Shown one piece after another: positions 51,239 to 62,048 of a stretch of 64,000 nucleotides of DNA. The position numbers and the translations under genes are program-made. The notes beneath the pieces were generated by a model that saw only the letters and a list, made by a program, of their open reading frames with translations, ran no database searches and had not been told where the DNA came from. Within the stretch, counting starts at the first letter, position 1; every line of letters starts with the position of its first letter. This DNA is from Pyropia yezoensis. Taxonomy: Eukaryota > Rhodophyta > Bangiophyceae > Bangiales > Bangiaceae. The stretch covers positions 38,850,894 through 38,914,893 of the forward strand of contig CM020618.1 of NCBI GenBank assembly GCA_009829735.1, read 5' to 3'.

Positions 51239-54200
51239 CCCGCCCCCGCGCGTTCGACACGTATGCGCAATGAGCCATGCTAAAAATCGAGTCGGGCTCG
51301 TGTCGGAGCTCCCATCGCCCCTCCCCCCCCCCCGCCCCCCGCCCCCGCCCTAGTGGCGTGTCGGTCCAGAGGCACTCCACAGCCGTCTGAATGGTTGCCT
51401 CGTGCTCGGGCAATCCCTCTGCACACAGAAACCGCCTGTCAAGAGGGCACTCAGTTCACTTTTCTGAGCAGTACCGTCCACCGTCCTTCCATTCTTGCGT
51501 TCTCCCAGTGCGCGCTCGGGTACATTCCCCAGGTTATTCATTCATACGTGTCCGCTGCCCCGTGCCCGCGCGCGCCCCCTGAGCTTGTACAGTACGTTTG
51601 CACCTCGAGCAGAGACGTCCACTACCACCACTTGTTACTCGCCCCGCGCCCACGGCCACCCGCCCCGCAGCTGTGAGGCTTTCAGGTGGCTCGCCTCTCA
51701 GAATCCAGGTTGCGACCAGCGCACCCAGTGAGCAGTCAATATCACAGACACCACCTGTCCCTCCTCCCCACATCCCGCTCACGGCATTCAAGCCCATTGA
51801 TGAGGAACAGGTCTCGCCACGGGCAGTCAATCCAGGCCTCTTTCATTTCGTTCACGCGCTCAGCTGTCCCTCCGTCTCTGCCCCGCTCCTCCGTCTCTGT
51901 TCTCCGCACCATGCTCCATCTCAACTCGCATCTTGCCATTTGTTTCTTGCTCCTTCCCGCGCACACCGCAGCCCCTCCCTTGCTTCTCATGGATCTATTC
52001 TGCCTTTTACTTCTCGCCCGCATCGGTCTGTTTTTTTGCGTGTGTAGCTGTCGTTGGGCAGGTGGCGTTCGTCAACGAGCGCCTTCGTCTCGGGGGCTAG
52101 TGGTGGGTACGGTGGCTTTGTCGTTTGTGCTGCTCTCCTCCGTCTTGCTTTTTGTGTGCTGGCATCGCAGTATGTGTTTGTCGCCAGACGTGGTAAAGAG
52201 ATCAACGCCATGTCTATGTTTTTGTCTTCTGCTCTGTGTGATCCTATTTGTCTCTGTTTTTATCTTGCCACCTCCGCATCTCTCTTGTTGTCTCATTGAC
52301 GTTCTCCGTGTCGCTGTCATGCTGCTGGTTTTTCATCTTCGTTTTTGTGTCCCAAGGTTCTCCATGTGTCCTCTTCATCGCTCTCTTCCTCTTTGTGCGA
52401 TCGTTTGTTTTTTGCCCGTGCTGCCTCCGCGACAGTGTGCTGGCTTTACTATTGTGTCTTGCATTGTTTTCGCTGTGTGTTCTTCTCTATTTCTTAGTAT
52501 CCTTCTTGCTTGTGCGCCTCATTTTCTGTCTGCGTGTCCTGCCGTTTTTTGTGGTCTTGTTTCTTGCTCAGGGTGAAAGGGATGCTGACCGTTTCTTGTT
52601 TGTTGCATGCGTATCGTTTTGTCGTAGGTTGGGTGGACGTGGGCGTGGGGCAGGCGGGGCGGGGAGGAGTCTGGTACCAGAGTGGCCCCGGGGTCCTGGA
52701 CGTATATTCTATGCTTTTTTGCAACGTACAGTATTTTCCGTGGGTGACGTAGCCACCACAGGGAGCGAAGCCCGGTCTGTTGACAGGCGCTCTCAGCGCT
52801 GTTCGTAGCATAGTAGATGTGGTCAACGTAGTGATCGGTGGGCCAGACACGTTGCGTGACATGACAATGGTACGCGATGGCTATCAGGTCGCGATAAGTA
52901 GCTCTCCACATGTGCTTCTCGCGTATACTGGCGACCGTGACATGTGCGCACACTCCCTCCCAGAGGCGTCGTGGGGGGGGTTCAGGAGTATACTGGTCTG
53001 ACGATGTATCCCCAATTGGAAGAATGGCCTCTGTGAGAGGGTCTAGTACACGCCGTTCTCGAGATACACGTCCGCGAACATTTGTACTGGGCCCATTTTA
53101 GACCATTTCAGCCCAATCTGGGGTGCTGTGTGGTACCAACCACGAGTATCCCGCAGATACCCCAGTCACAGTTGTACGTTTTCGCGACGATGTAACTCAT
53201 CATCCAGCGTATTTCCCGTATGGCTTAGTAACCTCAGCAAACGCCGAACGGTTGGTAACGGCCGCTGAAGACCATGCAGCGGAAGGCATGCCATCCCTTC
53301 TTTGCTGCGCCCAGTCATAGATCATCTGACGAAAAGAAAGGCAGCTCTGTGCCAGTTTGGTGACTTCATAGCCGTCTAGGGCGCCAGCACCAAGTTCTGA
53401 CGATTTACGGACGTGGAGTCACCGCTGCGCAGACATTCAAATCGCTCGTTACTCGATACGGATCTTTTCATTTGACGTGCACATGATGAAAGGAGACCCC
53501 AAGATGTGTGCTAGCACGGGAATAAATTTATTGTAATACTTTACTACACTACGCTTCGAAAGCTGGGCAAGTGCGTACCCGATACGCTTGGCCCCGCCCC
53601 GACTGGCCCAGTGAATGTTGGCGTGCTTACGGAGCAATCGCGTACCGCGTAGCCAGATACGCTTGATAAATACGCGCGTATTACTCTAGACCGAAATACG
53701 CTTGATGATCCTTGATTATAGGGTGCGTCCGTCTGCTTTGCGGCGCTGTATGGGGCGCACGGACCCCCTTCCGGGCCCCTCTCTAGAGCTACCGCCAGAC
53801 AACTATGTATTTCCATAGCAATGCTATCCGAGAGGCTCGACAAATATGACGGCTGCAGTGCCCTCCCAATCCTCGCGTGGGGCCTCCTATTGTCGACGCC
53901 GGCAGCTGCTCGTCAGCCCCTCGGACGAATTTTTTATGGTCCGTCGGCCCCTCCCTTACGTACATAATCGATCCCCGCCACCGTCTCTCTCTCTTCTGTC
54001 TCTTTCTTTGGCGTTTGTTGCAATGGCTTCCGCCCCTTCCCCTTCTTCTCCCCACCCGCTGCCTGTTGGACCCGTGGTCCCCCTTCCTGGCTACGACAAC
54101 ACCCCCCAGAGAACCGGCAAGAATCTAGAATGGTCCCAGGTGTGATGGTGGAAAAGTGGGGGGAGGGGGCGAGGAGGTGGGAGAGGCCGCGACGACGAGT

Positions 54201-54553
54201 AGGGCAGGGCAGGTAACGCGGAGGTTCAGACGTCCGTGGCGGCGTTGTGGGAGGATTGCTGTTGGCAGGGACAAAGTTGTTGGAATTGCTCAATTACTTC
54301 TGACCGCATGTTTTTTTAGGGTCATGCACCGTTGGGGGGGGTCGCCTTTGCGGTCGATCTATAGTTTGGGGCTTATCCACTCGTCGTCCAGTACGTGTTT
54401 TTGGGGCTGCCTTAAAAGTGCGGTTGGAGTCGCACCGCTGGGATTGCTCTGATCCACCACCTGTTTCGATGCTGCAGCGTCGCGGGTCAGCGCGACGCTG
54501 CAGCAACGACCGCGAAGTTGCGGTCCTGAGCACACAAAAGCAGTTGACGACGA
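51239..54553. other. 3.3 kb without a recognised gene; strongly T-rich 51.9-52.6 kb
   Basis: 51900-52640 is markedly T-over-A biased on the plus strand. The long hydrophobic frame it creates (from ATG about 51911 to 52576) is Leu/Phe/Cys/Val-rich by composition rather than patterned like a transporter. 53530-53720 repeats ATACGCTTG-type motifs several times. No conserved domain, RNA gene or element end was recognised in the rest. Confidence 0.45.
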
Positions 54554-54555
54554 TA

Positions 54556-55007
54556 CTGCAGTACCCTGAATTTTATCTCATGGCGACAATAACAACAACA
54601 GGCCCACAACAGGCCAATGGCATGCTTCAGATGGCGCACAACTGGCCAATGAGTGCTCCGGGTTAGTGAGGAAACACTGCGATCTGAGGCTTTCTCGAGA
54701 TTCCTGCCCACATCGATGAGGGAGCAGGCATCGCATGAACCAGCTGCGATCTCTCCTAGTGTTCTGGAGGGGATCGGGCCGAGATAGAGGGAAATCCGCT
54801 GAGATCATGAGAGAAAACAACAGCTGTCTGACCAACCAGCGTTTGGCACCAGATCCGCCGCGACTGCAGCCAATCATCGCTCAATCAGAAAGAAAGCCCC
54901 ACAGCACGCTATTGGTCCGCTGCGAGCTCCCAGAACGCTGTTGGCTCATGGCCTTGTCGTCACGCTGTTGCTCTTGTCTCCATGAGACAAAATTCGGGGA
55001 ACTGCAA
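54556..55007 (+). mobile_element. MITE-like element, copy 1 (452 bp, TA target duplication)
   Basis: Termini CTGCAGTACCCTGAATTTT and the complement of AAAATTCGGGGAACTGCAA form imperfect inverted repeats of about 35-40 bp (shared TCTCATGG and GACAA). TA flanks both ends (54554-54555 and 55008-55009). A second direct copy lies at 57366-57822. There is no coding capacity. Size, TIR and TA duplication suggest a Tc1/mariner-type non-autonomous element. Confidence 0.75.
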
Positions 55008-55162
55008 TAAATAAGGAGCTTCGCTAACAAAAAAGATGAGTTTTAATGTAGCCCCCACCCTATAAGCTTCCTCTCGACTCGGTCGCGGTGATCCTTCGAC
55101 CCGTGCGGTGACGCGACATTGCCACCCAGCCGGTGGTAAGATTGGATACATACATCGTCATC

Positions 55163-55975
55163 ACGGCCGTTCCGGGACACAGCTGAGTTCGCGGCAGCGA
55201 GTTCGCGGCACTTCGTGGCGCTCTGGGATTGGCTGTTGCAGTCCACGTGTCCCGTGTCGCTTGCCGCGAGCTCAAGCTGCCGCGGGATGCGGCACGGAGT
55301 GGCTTTTGCAAAAGCCATTTTTTGCCGCATCCTGCGGCATTCTGACTTCGCGGCAGCGCCTCCGCGGCAGGATTTGCGCCATTAAATTCATGAGAACTGC
55401 AGGACTTCATTCCCCAAAACAGCTTGGCCGGCCCAGGGATCTTCCACGGACAGGTCCCATTTGAACGCGGCGGCGGCGCAGGCACGCGGGGTCGCGACCA
55501 GAAGGGTTGCGCATGCCGCGCTGTGCGCGCCCGCCATGCGGCGGGCGGCCGTGTCAACGCAGCCGTTCTCCAGCTCTGCGGCAAAGAACAGATTGTTGAC
55601 CATCATGGCCTCCATTGCCGAGTAGTCCATCGCTGTGCAGTAGCGGGGGGAGCTCCGGGGGTGTAGGGGGAAGGGGGGGAGTATCGTGGTGCACTCGCAA
55701 CCGCTCTGGAGGGACGAGCAGAGCGTCGGCATGGACGTGGAGACCAGTGTGGGACAGCAACCATGGTCCCCAGAATTATTGCAAAACAGATTCGTCGATT
55801 GGTCCATAAAACGTTTTTGAAACTACGTGGACCCAACTGCTATGTATTTGGCGTCGTCCGAGGCCCCAACTCAATGACCATCTGCGATGTCCAAAGACGC
55901 ATCGGGTGTGGCAACGAGTTCGCGGCGCCGCGAACTCGATGTGCCGCGAACTCGAGCGTGTCCCGGAACGGCCGT
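55163..55975. mobile_element. short element with 18-bp perfect terminal inverted repeats
   Basis: ACGGCCGTTCCGGGACAC at 55163-55180 has its exact complement at 55958-55975. Subterminal GAGTTCGCGGCA blocks occur twice on the left (55184-55210) and three times, mostly inverted, on the right (55915-55956). The interior includes a minus-strand open frame, ATG 55630 to 55388 (MDYSAMEAMMVNNLFFAAEL), 80 residues and Ala-rich. I do not recognise that frame. No target duplication is clear. Confidence 0.6.
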
Positions 55976-56135
55976 CAGCACCGACATCCGCCCGTCCTCA
56001 GCACCAACCGCATGTCATCAGCACCAACCGCATGTCATCAGCACCAAACGCATGTCATCAGCACCGACATCCGTCTGTCATCGGCACCGACACCGTCTGT
56101 CATCAGCACCAGCCCTATGTCATCAGCACCGAATC
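55974..56135. repeat. minisatellite, ~20-bp unit (CATGTCATCAGCACCAACCG type)
   Basis: About eight degenerate units in tandem, built on GTCATCAGCACC followed by RAC(A/C)TCCG or AACGCAT variants. It begins exactly at the right terminus of the preceding inverted-repeat element. Confidence 0.8.
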
Positions 56136-57365
56136 AGGGTCACCGCGGCGACGTCGACGCCCTCGACAAGCTCAATCCCCAGACGCATGAACCTACGAAA
56201 CATAGCGAAAGCGAAGGTCAGGGCGGGTGGAACACCCAGCAGCTCTAATCGTGAAGAGCACGTGCCCAAGGAGGGTACTCGACCCGCGCTACGACAGCCA
56301 GGACCGAGCACGGAAGGGGCCTCGGACCCGAGCGAAGAGGAAGGGCCGCAGAGCCTAGGCGCCTGGGCAAGCGATCCGGCTCGCCTGCGGGGATGAACTT
56401 GTGACCGGGGTTGGCTGCCTCGTTGCATCCATCTCAGCCTGCGGGGTTGTGTCCGTGCTTCAAGCGGTCGGGGTACGTCCGCCAGAGGGTCCTCCAACTA
56501 TCATCTCGCCGGAGGCGCAGTGGAACGCCGGTGTAGTCGACCGATAGAGACGGGGCGCCGCAAACCTGGCTGCTTCCGTTCCCTGAACAGGGGGGACCTG
56601 ACGAGGTGTGAGGATATGGGTAGGTGGAGGGGATGCGGTTGGGGGGGGTCCACTCGGTGGGAATGGCCAAGCGGCACACGAGGCGCTGCGGGTGCCAAAA
56701 GAACACGCCCCGCATCTGCAGGGATGTTTTTCTTCCCCGGGCCGGCAAGTCCCCCCCTATTCATGCCATCTGGGTGAGGGGCATTCACCGTGCTACGGGC
56801 GCGCAGCCGCGCACCGCAGGGGATGCGGCGGGGGGAGACGGGGAGGGTGGTGAGGTGCCCGATGCAAGGCCATCGCTGCCGCCGTTCGCCGTGCGCACAC
56901 ACGAGGCGGTGGCCGGCGGGGGCGGCGAGCGATGGCGGTATAATGCAGCCGCCGCCCGCCTGCAGCGCGCGCAGGCACCGCCCCCCCCCCCCCTCCCAAG
57001 TGGCTCACAATGACAGGCCTACCCGCTGCAGCGGCGACGGCTACAGACGACCGTGGTCGTTGGTTGCTGCCCGTGGGCGGCAGCGGCGCCGTCGTCGTCG
57101 AGCCCACAGCCGCGGCCACCGTGACCGCCACTGCGACGCGCCGCCAGGGCAGGATCGTGGCCACCCTCTTTGGGGCGTTGCAAGGCAGCGCTCCTCATGG
57201 GACCATCAGGGGCAGGGTGGCGTTGGGGGGGAGGGAAGCCCACACCCCAACGTTCCGATACGGCCTCTTTCGTCACGTACAGCACATATGTACAGTCTGT
57301 ATTGGGTATTGTCTGACTGGATATTGTCACGCCCGTGACAATGCTCAGCCATGATCGATCGACTA
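56136..57365. other. GC-rich region without a firm gene
   Basis: Open frames overlap on both strands. The best candidate is a plus-strand ORF at 57010-57354 (MTGLPAAAATATDDRGRWLLPVGG), 114 residues with no domain, starting just after a run of about 13 C. I cannot support a call. Confidence 0.4.
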
Positions 57366-57822
57366 TTGCAGTACTGTACCCCGGACTTTGTCTCATGGCG
57401 ACAATAACAACAACAAACCCTCAACAGGCCAATGGCGTGCTTCAGATGGCGCACCACTGGCCAATGAGTGCTCCGGGTTAGTGTGGAAACACTGCGATCT
57501 GAGGCTTTCTCGATATTTCTGCCCACATCGAAGAGGGAACAGGCACCCCAGGAACCAGCTGCGACCTCTACCTGTGCTCGTGAGTGGATCGAGCCGAGAT
57601 AGAGGGAAATCCGCCGAGATCGTGAGAGAAAACAACAGCTATCTGACCAACCAGCGTTCGGTACCAGATCCGCCGCGACTGCAGCCAATCATCGCCTGAT
57701 CAACAGGACAGCCCCACAGCACGCTATTGGTCCGCTGCGAGCTCCCAGCACGCGGTTGGCTCATGGCCTTGTTGTCACGCTGTTGCTCTTGTCTCCATGA
57801 GACAAAGTTCGGGGAACTGCAA
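57366..57822 (+). mobile_element. MITE-like element, copy 2 (457 bp, TA target duplication)
   Basis: Direct copy of 54556-55007 with the same inverted ends (TTGCAGT...ACTGCAA) and flanking TA (57364-57365 and 57823-57824). It has a short extra ACTGT near the left end. The two copies differ by scattered substitutions and small indels, so they are not recent duplicates. Confidence 0.75.
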
Positions 57823-58426
57823 TATCATGGTTTTACTTATGGATCTACACTGCGAGAATCGCCGATCGTTGCTAAGAGTAGGCCGCGGCGAGTCATACAC
57901 TTGTGTCAGCCGTGCCACAGCCCGGGACAATGCCCAATACTGACTGTAGGGGCGTGCATGCCTGCTCCCTGACGTGACCTTTGTTCTGTTGCAGCAGGGC
58001 GGGAAGGTGGCACGCATGCCCTCTCCATCTTCGCCGCGAGCACGCCGGCCCTTGCGGTTTGACCGATTGGCGGTGGTATGACGATCGAACGGATGTAATC
58101 TGACAGTATCACGTCTGCAATAGTGCTAGTAACTGGATAGAGTTAGAATCTAAGTATAACTAAGTGCTTTGTCGGCCCGGCACATCGCGTCGCCCAATGC
58201 CCTCCCCCAAGATGAGCACTCCCATTGGGCCGGTGCCCACGCGGTCAGTTCAATTGGGAATCGCAATAATCTCGCCGTCGTCCCCTCGATGGGGCTCTTG
58301 GCAGCCGCTCTCAGCCGAGTCTCGCTCTAGTCCAGCCGCCCGCACGACCGCGAGTCGCCAATATACCAGCGCATTCTTTTTGCGGCTCCCCGCTCTACCC
58401 CCCGCCCCAACCCCGCCTCGCAGGCA
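57823..58426. other. upstream region of the helicase gene
   Basis: No gene is seen. It holds inverted CCAAT boxes (CCCATTGGGCC at about 58222; CAATTGGG at 58252) and ends CCTCGCAGGCAATG. The GCAG just before the start codon could be a 3' splice site of a 5'-UTR intron. Confidence 0.4.
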
Positions 58427-60799
58427 ATGAACGTTGGGGCCTTTGTGGGCGCAGTCACCAAGGCGGGCATCCTCCTCCGCGGTGCCGCCCGGTCGCCTGC
58501 GCTTGGCACCGGCCTCCGCTCCGTGTGTGGTCTGCGGCAGGCGTTGCCAGACGCGGCACCGGCAGCAGCAGCGGCAGCGGCGACACGCCTGCCGGGCCTG
58601 GCCGGCGCGCCGAGGGGCGGCAGCTGGCTGACAACCGCCGCGGCGCCACCCCCGGGCGGGGGGCGACGGCGGCCGGCGGCGGCGGCTGACCGCATTGGCG
58701 GCGGCAGCGGCGGCGGCATCGGCAGCGGCAGCGGCAGTGGCGGCAGCGGCGGCAGCGGCGGCGGCGGCAGCCCACGGAGGGCCTCTTCAGCGACGACGGG
58801 CGGGATGGCGAGCGCAGCGCCAGCAGCGGGGGGTCGGCGGCGGCAGTCGCGGGCTGTTGGCGCGTCGGGTGGTGGCGGCGGCGGCGGCAATGGCGGTGGC
58901 AGCGGTGGCAGTGGTCGTGCCGCGTCTATGGCAGCGGCTGCCGCGGCGGCAGCCAATGGGGGTGGCCGCCGCCGTGGCCAGCCAGATGTGGACCGTGGCG
59001 CGGGCGGCGACGCCGACGCGGCACCGCCGCCGCGCAAAAAGAAGCGCGCGGCTGGCCCCGGGCGGGGAGGCCCCGCTGGCGGCGTGCCGGCAGTGGGTGG
59101 TGCTGCCGCCGCCGCGCCGCCACCTTCCGGCCCGCTCCCCGGCGTGCACGCCAACGCGCGGACGAGCAAGACGACGCTCTCGCAGATGACGGCCCACCCG
59201 TTTGCGTCTCTCGCCGTCGCCGCTCCACTGCTGTCTGCGGTGCGCAAGACAATGGGCTACGAGAACATGACGCTCATTCAGGCCGAGTCCATCCCCGTCT
59301 CCCTCCGCGGTGGGGACGTGCTGTGCAAGGCCAAGACGGGGAGCGGTAAGACGCTGGCCTTCCTCCTCCCTGCCATGCACCGGGCGCTGTCTGGCGCGGC
59401 CGCGTCACGGGGCATTGTGCCGGTGCTGGTCGTGTCTCCAACACGGGAGCTGGCACAGCAGATTGCGGCGGAGGCCAAGCTCCTCCTGTCTACCTCTGGC
59501 GGTGCTGGTCACAGCGTCCAGTGTGTCGTCGGGGGCACCAACGTGCGGGCTGATGTGGCGTCCTTCCGCCGGCAGATGCCGCTGGTGCTTGTCGGCACAC
59601 CCGGGCGGCTCAACGACCATTTGAAAACGCGGGAGACGGGCCTCGCCGACGCCCTCCGCGGCCTGACGTCCCTAGTGTTTGACGAGGCGGACCAGCTACT
59701 GGATATGGGCTTCCGCCCCGCCGTTGAGGACATCCTGCGGCATCTGCAGCCGCCGGCCACGCGCCAGACGCTCCTCTTCTCGGCGACCATGCCCAAGGAC
59801 GTGCGCGCGATTGTAAAGCTGGCCCTCCGCCCCGACTACACCACCGTGGACTGTGTGGGGGAGGAGGAGGCCACCAACGTGCACGTGTCCCAGGCAGTGA
59901 CGGTGGTGCCCGTGGCACACCAGCTCCCCGTCTTGTTGCACGCGCTGCAGGCGGCACGTCGGGAGTCGCCAACCACGTTCAAGGTCATTGTCTTCTTCAC
60001 CACCGCCCGGTTGACGCAGCTGTCCGCGGAGCTGTTCAACAAGCTCGGCGTGCCCGTCCTTGAGATCCACTCGCGCAAGTCCCAAACCGCCCGCACCGCC
60101 GTTGCGCGCACCTTTTCCGCCGGCAGCGGCCTGGTGCTGTTCACGTCGGACGTGTCGGCTCGCGGGGTGGACTATGATGACGTCACCCACGTGGTCCAGG
60201 TGGGGGCCCCGTCGGACAACGCGCAGTACGTGCACCGGCTGGGCCGCACGGGGCGGGCGGGCAAGGCCGGCTCGGGCCTCCTCATCCTGGCCGATTTTGA
60301 GGCCTCCTTTGTGCGCTCCCTGGCCGACCTGCCCGTCACCCGCCTGATGGGCGAGTCGCTGCCGACCGAGCCCAACCTGACCGCCTCTGCCGAGCGGATG
60401 GCCGCCACCGTTGGCGCCATGCCCGACACCACCCCCGTGGCGGCCTACCAGGCGTGGCTGGGCTACCACAACGGGTGCCTCAAGCGCATGTCGTGGTCCA
60501 AGGAGCAGCTGGTCGCTGCCGCCAATGACTGGTACGAGGTGGTGTGTGGGCGGTCGACGCCGCCCGCGTTGCGGGCCATGATTGTGGGCAAAATGGGGCT
60601 CCGCGGCACCCCGGGGCTGCTCGTGGAGGGCAAGGGCGGGGTGCCCGCCGGCGGCGGCGGCAGGGGCGGCGGTTGGGGTGCCGGCAGAGGGGGAGGCGGC
60701 GGCGGCCGTGGCGGTGGGGGCGGCGGCCGTGGTGGCGGCGGTAGCCGTGGGGGTGGGGGGGGTGGGGGGCGTGGCGGCCGCGGGGGGAGGCGGGGATAG
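58427..60799 (+). CDS. DEAD-box ATP-dependent RNA helicase, Mss116-like, probably organellar
   Basis: The single-exon 790-residue ORF has its ATG at 58427. Residues 1-60 are Arg/Ala/Leu-rich with no early acidic residue, typical of a mitochondrial or plastid leader. About 60-235 is Gly/Ala/Arg low complexity. Helicase motifs: Q-type GYENMTLIQ (277-285), I AKTGSGKT (302-309), Ia PTRELAQQ (338), GG (369), Ib TPGRL (391), II DEAD (419-422), III SAT (452), IV VIVFF (520), V SDVSARGVDY (574-583), VI HRLGRTGRAG (603-612). A C-terminal extension (AYQAWLGYHNGCLKRMSW..., about 673-715) is the feature recalling Mss116/CYT-19 helicases, which assist group I/II intron folding and organellar translation. 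A Gly-Arg-Gly tail (741-790) would bind RNA nonspecifically. All catalytic residues are present. The tail and N-terminal region are expanded simple repeats. Confidence 0.93.
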   Translation: MNVGAFVGAVTKAGILLRGAARSPALGTGLRSVCGLRQALPDAAPAAAAAAATRLPGLAGAPRGGSWLTTAAAPPPGGGRRRPAAAADRIGGGSGGGIGSGSGSGGSGGSGGGGSPRRASSATTGGMASAAPAAGGRRRQSRAVGASGGGGGGGNGGGSGGSGRAASMAAAAAAAANGGGRRRGQPDVDRGAGGDADAAPPPRKKKRAAGPGRGGPAGGVPAVGGAAAAAPPPSGPLPGVHANARTSKTTLSQMTAHPFASLAVAAPLLSAVRKTMGYENMTLIQAESIPVSLRGGDVLCKAKTGSGKTLAFLLPAMHRALSGAAASRGIVPVLVVSPTRELAQQIAAEAKLLLSTSGGAGHSVQCVVGGTNVRADVASFRRQMPLVLVGTPGRLNDHLKTRETGLADALRGLTSLVFDEADQLLDMGFRPAVEDILRHLQPPATRQTLLFSATMPKDVRAIVKLALRPDYTTVDCVGEEEATNVHVSQAVTVVPVAHQLPVLLHALQAARRESPTTFKVIVFFTTARLTQLSAELFNKLGVPVLEIHSRKSQTARTAVARTFSAGSGLVLFTSDVSARGVDYDDVTHVVQVGAPSDNAQYVHRLGRTGRAGKAGSGLLILADFEASFVRSLADLPVTRLMGESLPTEPNLTASAERMAATVGAMPDTTPVAAYQAWLGYHNGCLKRMSWSKEQLVAAANDWYEVVCGRSTPPALRAMIVGKMGLRGTPGLLVEGKGGVPAGGGGRGGGWGAGRGGGGGGRGGGGGGRGGGGSRGGGGGGGRGGRGGRRG

Positions 60800-62048
60800 G
60801 CAATACCGCCCCACCCCTTACCGGCCCTTGGCGTAATAGGCATGCGCAAAAGGCAGCAGCGCTCTCGGGGCATAGACTTGTCAGTGGTGGCAGAGGCCGC
60901 GAGCCCCCCCCCTTTTTTTTTTTGCACGCCAGACCCGCCTCTGTAACTCCCCTGCACCGGCCACGCCCCGGCCGTGAGCGTGGCTGGCACCTCCCCACAG
61001 CGCCCCCCCAGCTTCCGGGACGCCGCAGCAGCACCGCCGACGTTACCCCGCCCCCCCCCCCCCGCCAGCTGTGACGCGCCCACCGCCGCGCGCACGCGCA
61101 GAGTCGCCCCCCCCCCCGCCCCCCCCCCTCCCCCACTCCTACGCCGGCGAGGTGCCCGACCCCAACACATCTTGAAACGAAGAGTACAGAGGCTGAAACC
61201 ACACCACCAAACGACGAGCGCTCGAAGCATCGGGGCGCCACGCAGGCCTTGCCCTTCGGGTGCAGCGCCGTGGAATCATTGTATGTACTCGTCTGTGGTG
61301 CGAGAGCAGCGCCGCGACGTCCGCCTCGCTTTGCCCCATCGGCGTCTCTATCACGCGGCACCCCTCCTCCCCCCACAGTGCGGGGTCGGCGGCAGCCGCT
61401 CCCACCGCCGCGCCCCCCTGCCGCCCTGCCGGGCGTCCGCGGATGTAATCGTGAGCCACGACAGATCGGCCCTCCTGCCACATCCTCTTTCATGGCTCAC
61501 TCGCCGGTCGGGCGCCAGACGGGACGGACGTCTGACCGCCAACGGACACCCATCCCGAGGAGAGCAAAGAACAGCAGCAACAAGGGGGCGACGCGAGCGC
61601 CTCCCGTTTGGTGTCAGGAGGCGTCCCCCATCATGCTGCGCTGTTTCTTTCTCTCTCGTTGAGGTGCCTGCCCCTGCTCAAGCCGGCCACCCTTGCCCGC
61701 CCAATGAGGGCGTGTGGCCGTGTGCGGCGGCCGTCGGCCTCATGACGGCCGCGAGGCCGCCGCGTGGCGGCAATCAGCCGAGTCCTGGCGTAGTCTGATG
61801 GCCTGCTGGCATGCATTTACCCCTCCCACGGCTTCCCCGCTGCGAGCGCCGTGGCCGACGCTTCCCGCGCGCTCCAGCGGCTACGTCCCAGCGCGGCGCT
61901 TCCCCCCTCCCGCTCGCGTTGTCCCCCCCTATCCCGCCCCCTTTCTTTTTGAAGCTCTTGCGGGACGGCGGCCCGCAACGGCACGTGGCTCCCGGGTCAC
62001 GTCACCAAGCCCTGCAGCGTTTTTTTTTGTTTTTTTTTCTTGGCCCCA
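60800..62048. other. intergenic, no gene recognised
   Basis: It contains T10-12 at about 60908 after a C run (possible transcript end of the helicase), C homopolymers near 61045 and 61110, and a T-rich stretch immediately before the next start codon (62020-62040). Open frames here lack any domain. Confidence 0.45.

Noticed and set aside
51686-52576. 296-residue multi-span hydrophobic ORF
   Set aside because: Its h-rich composition mirrors T-rich DNA. It has no regular membrane-segment pattern, and coding-like codon use is absent.
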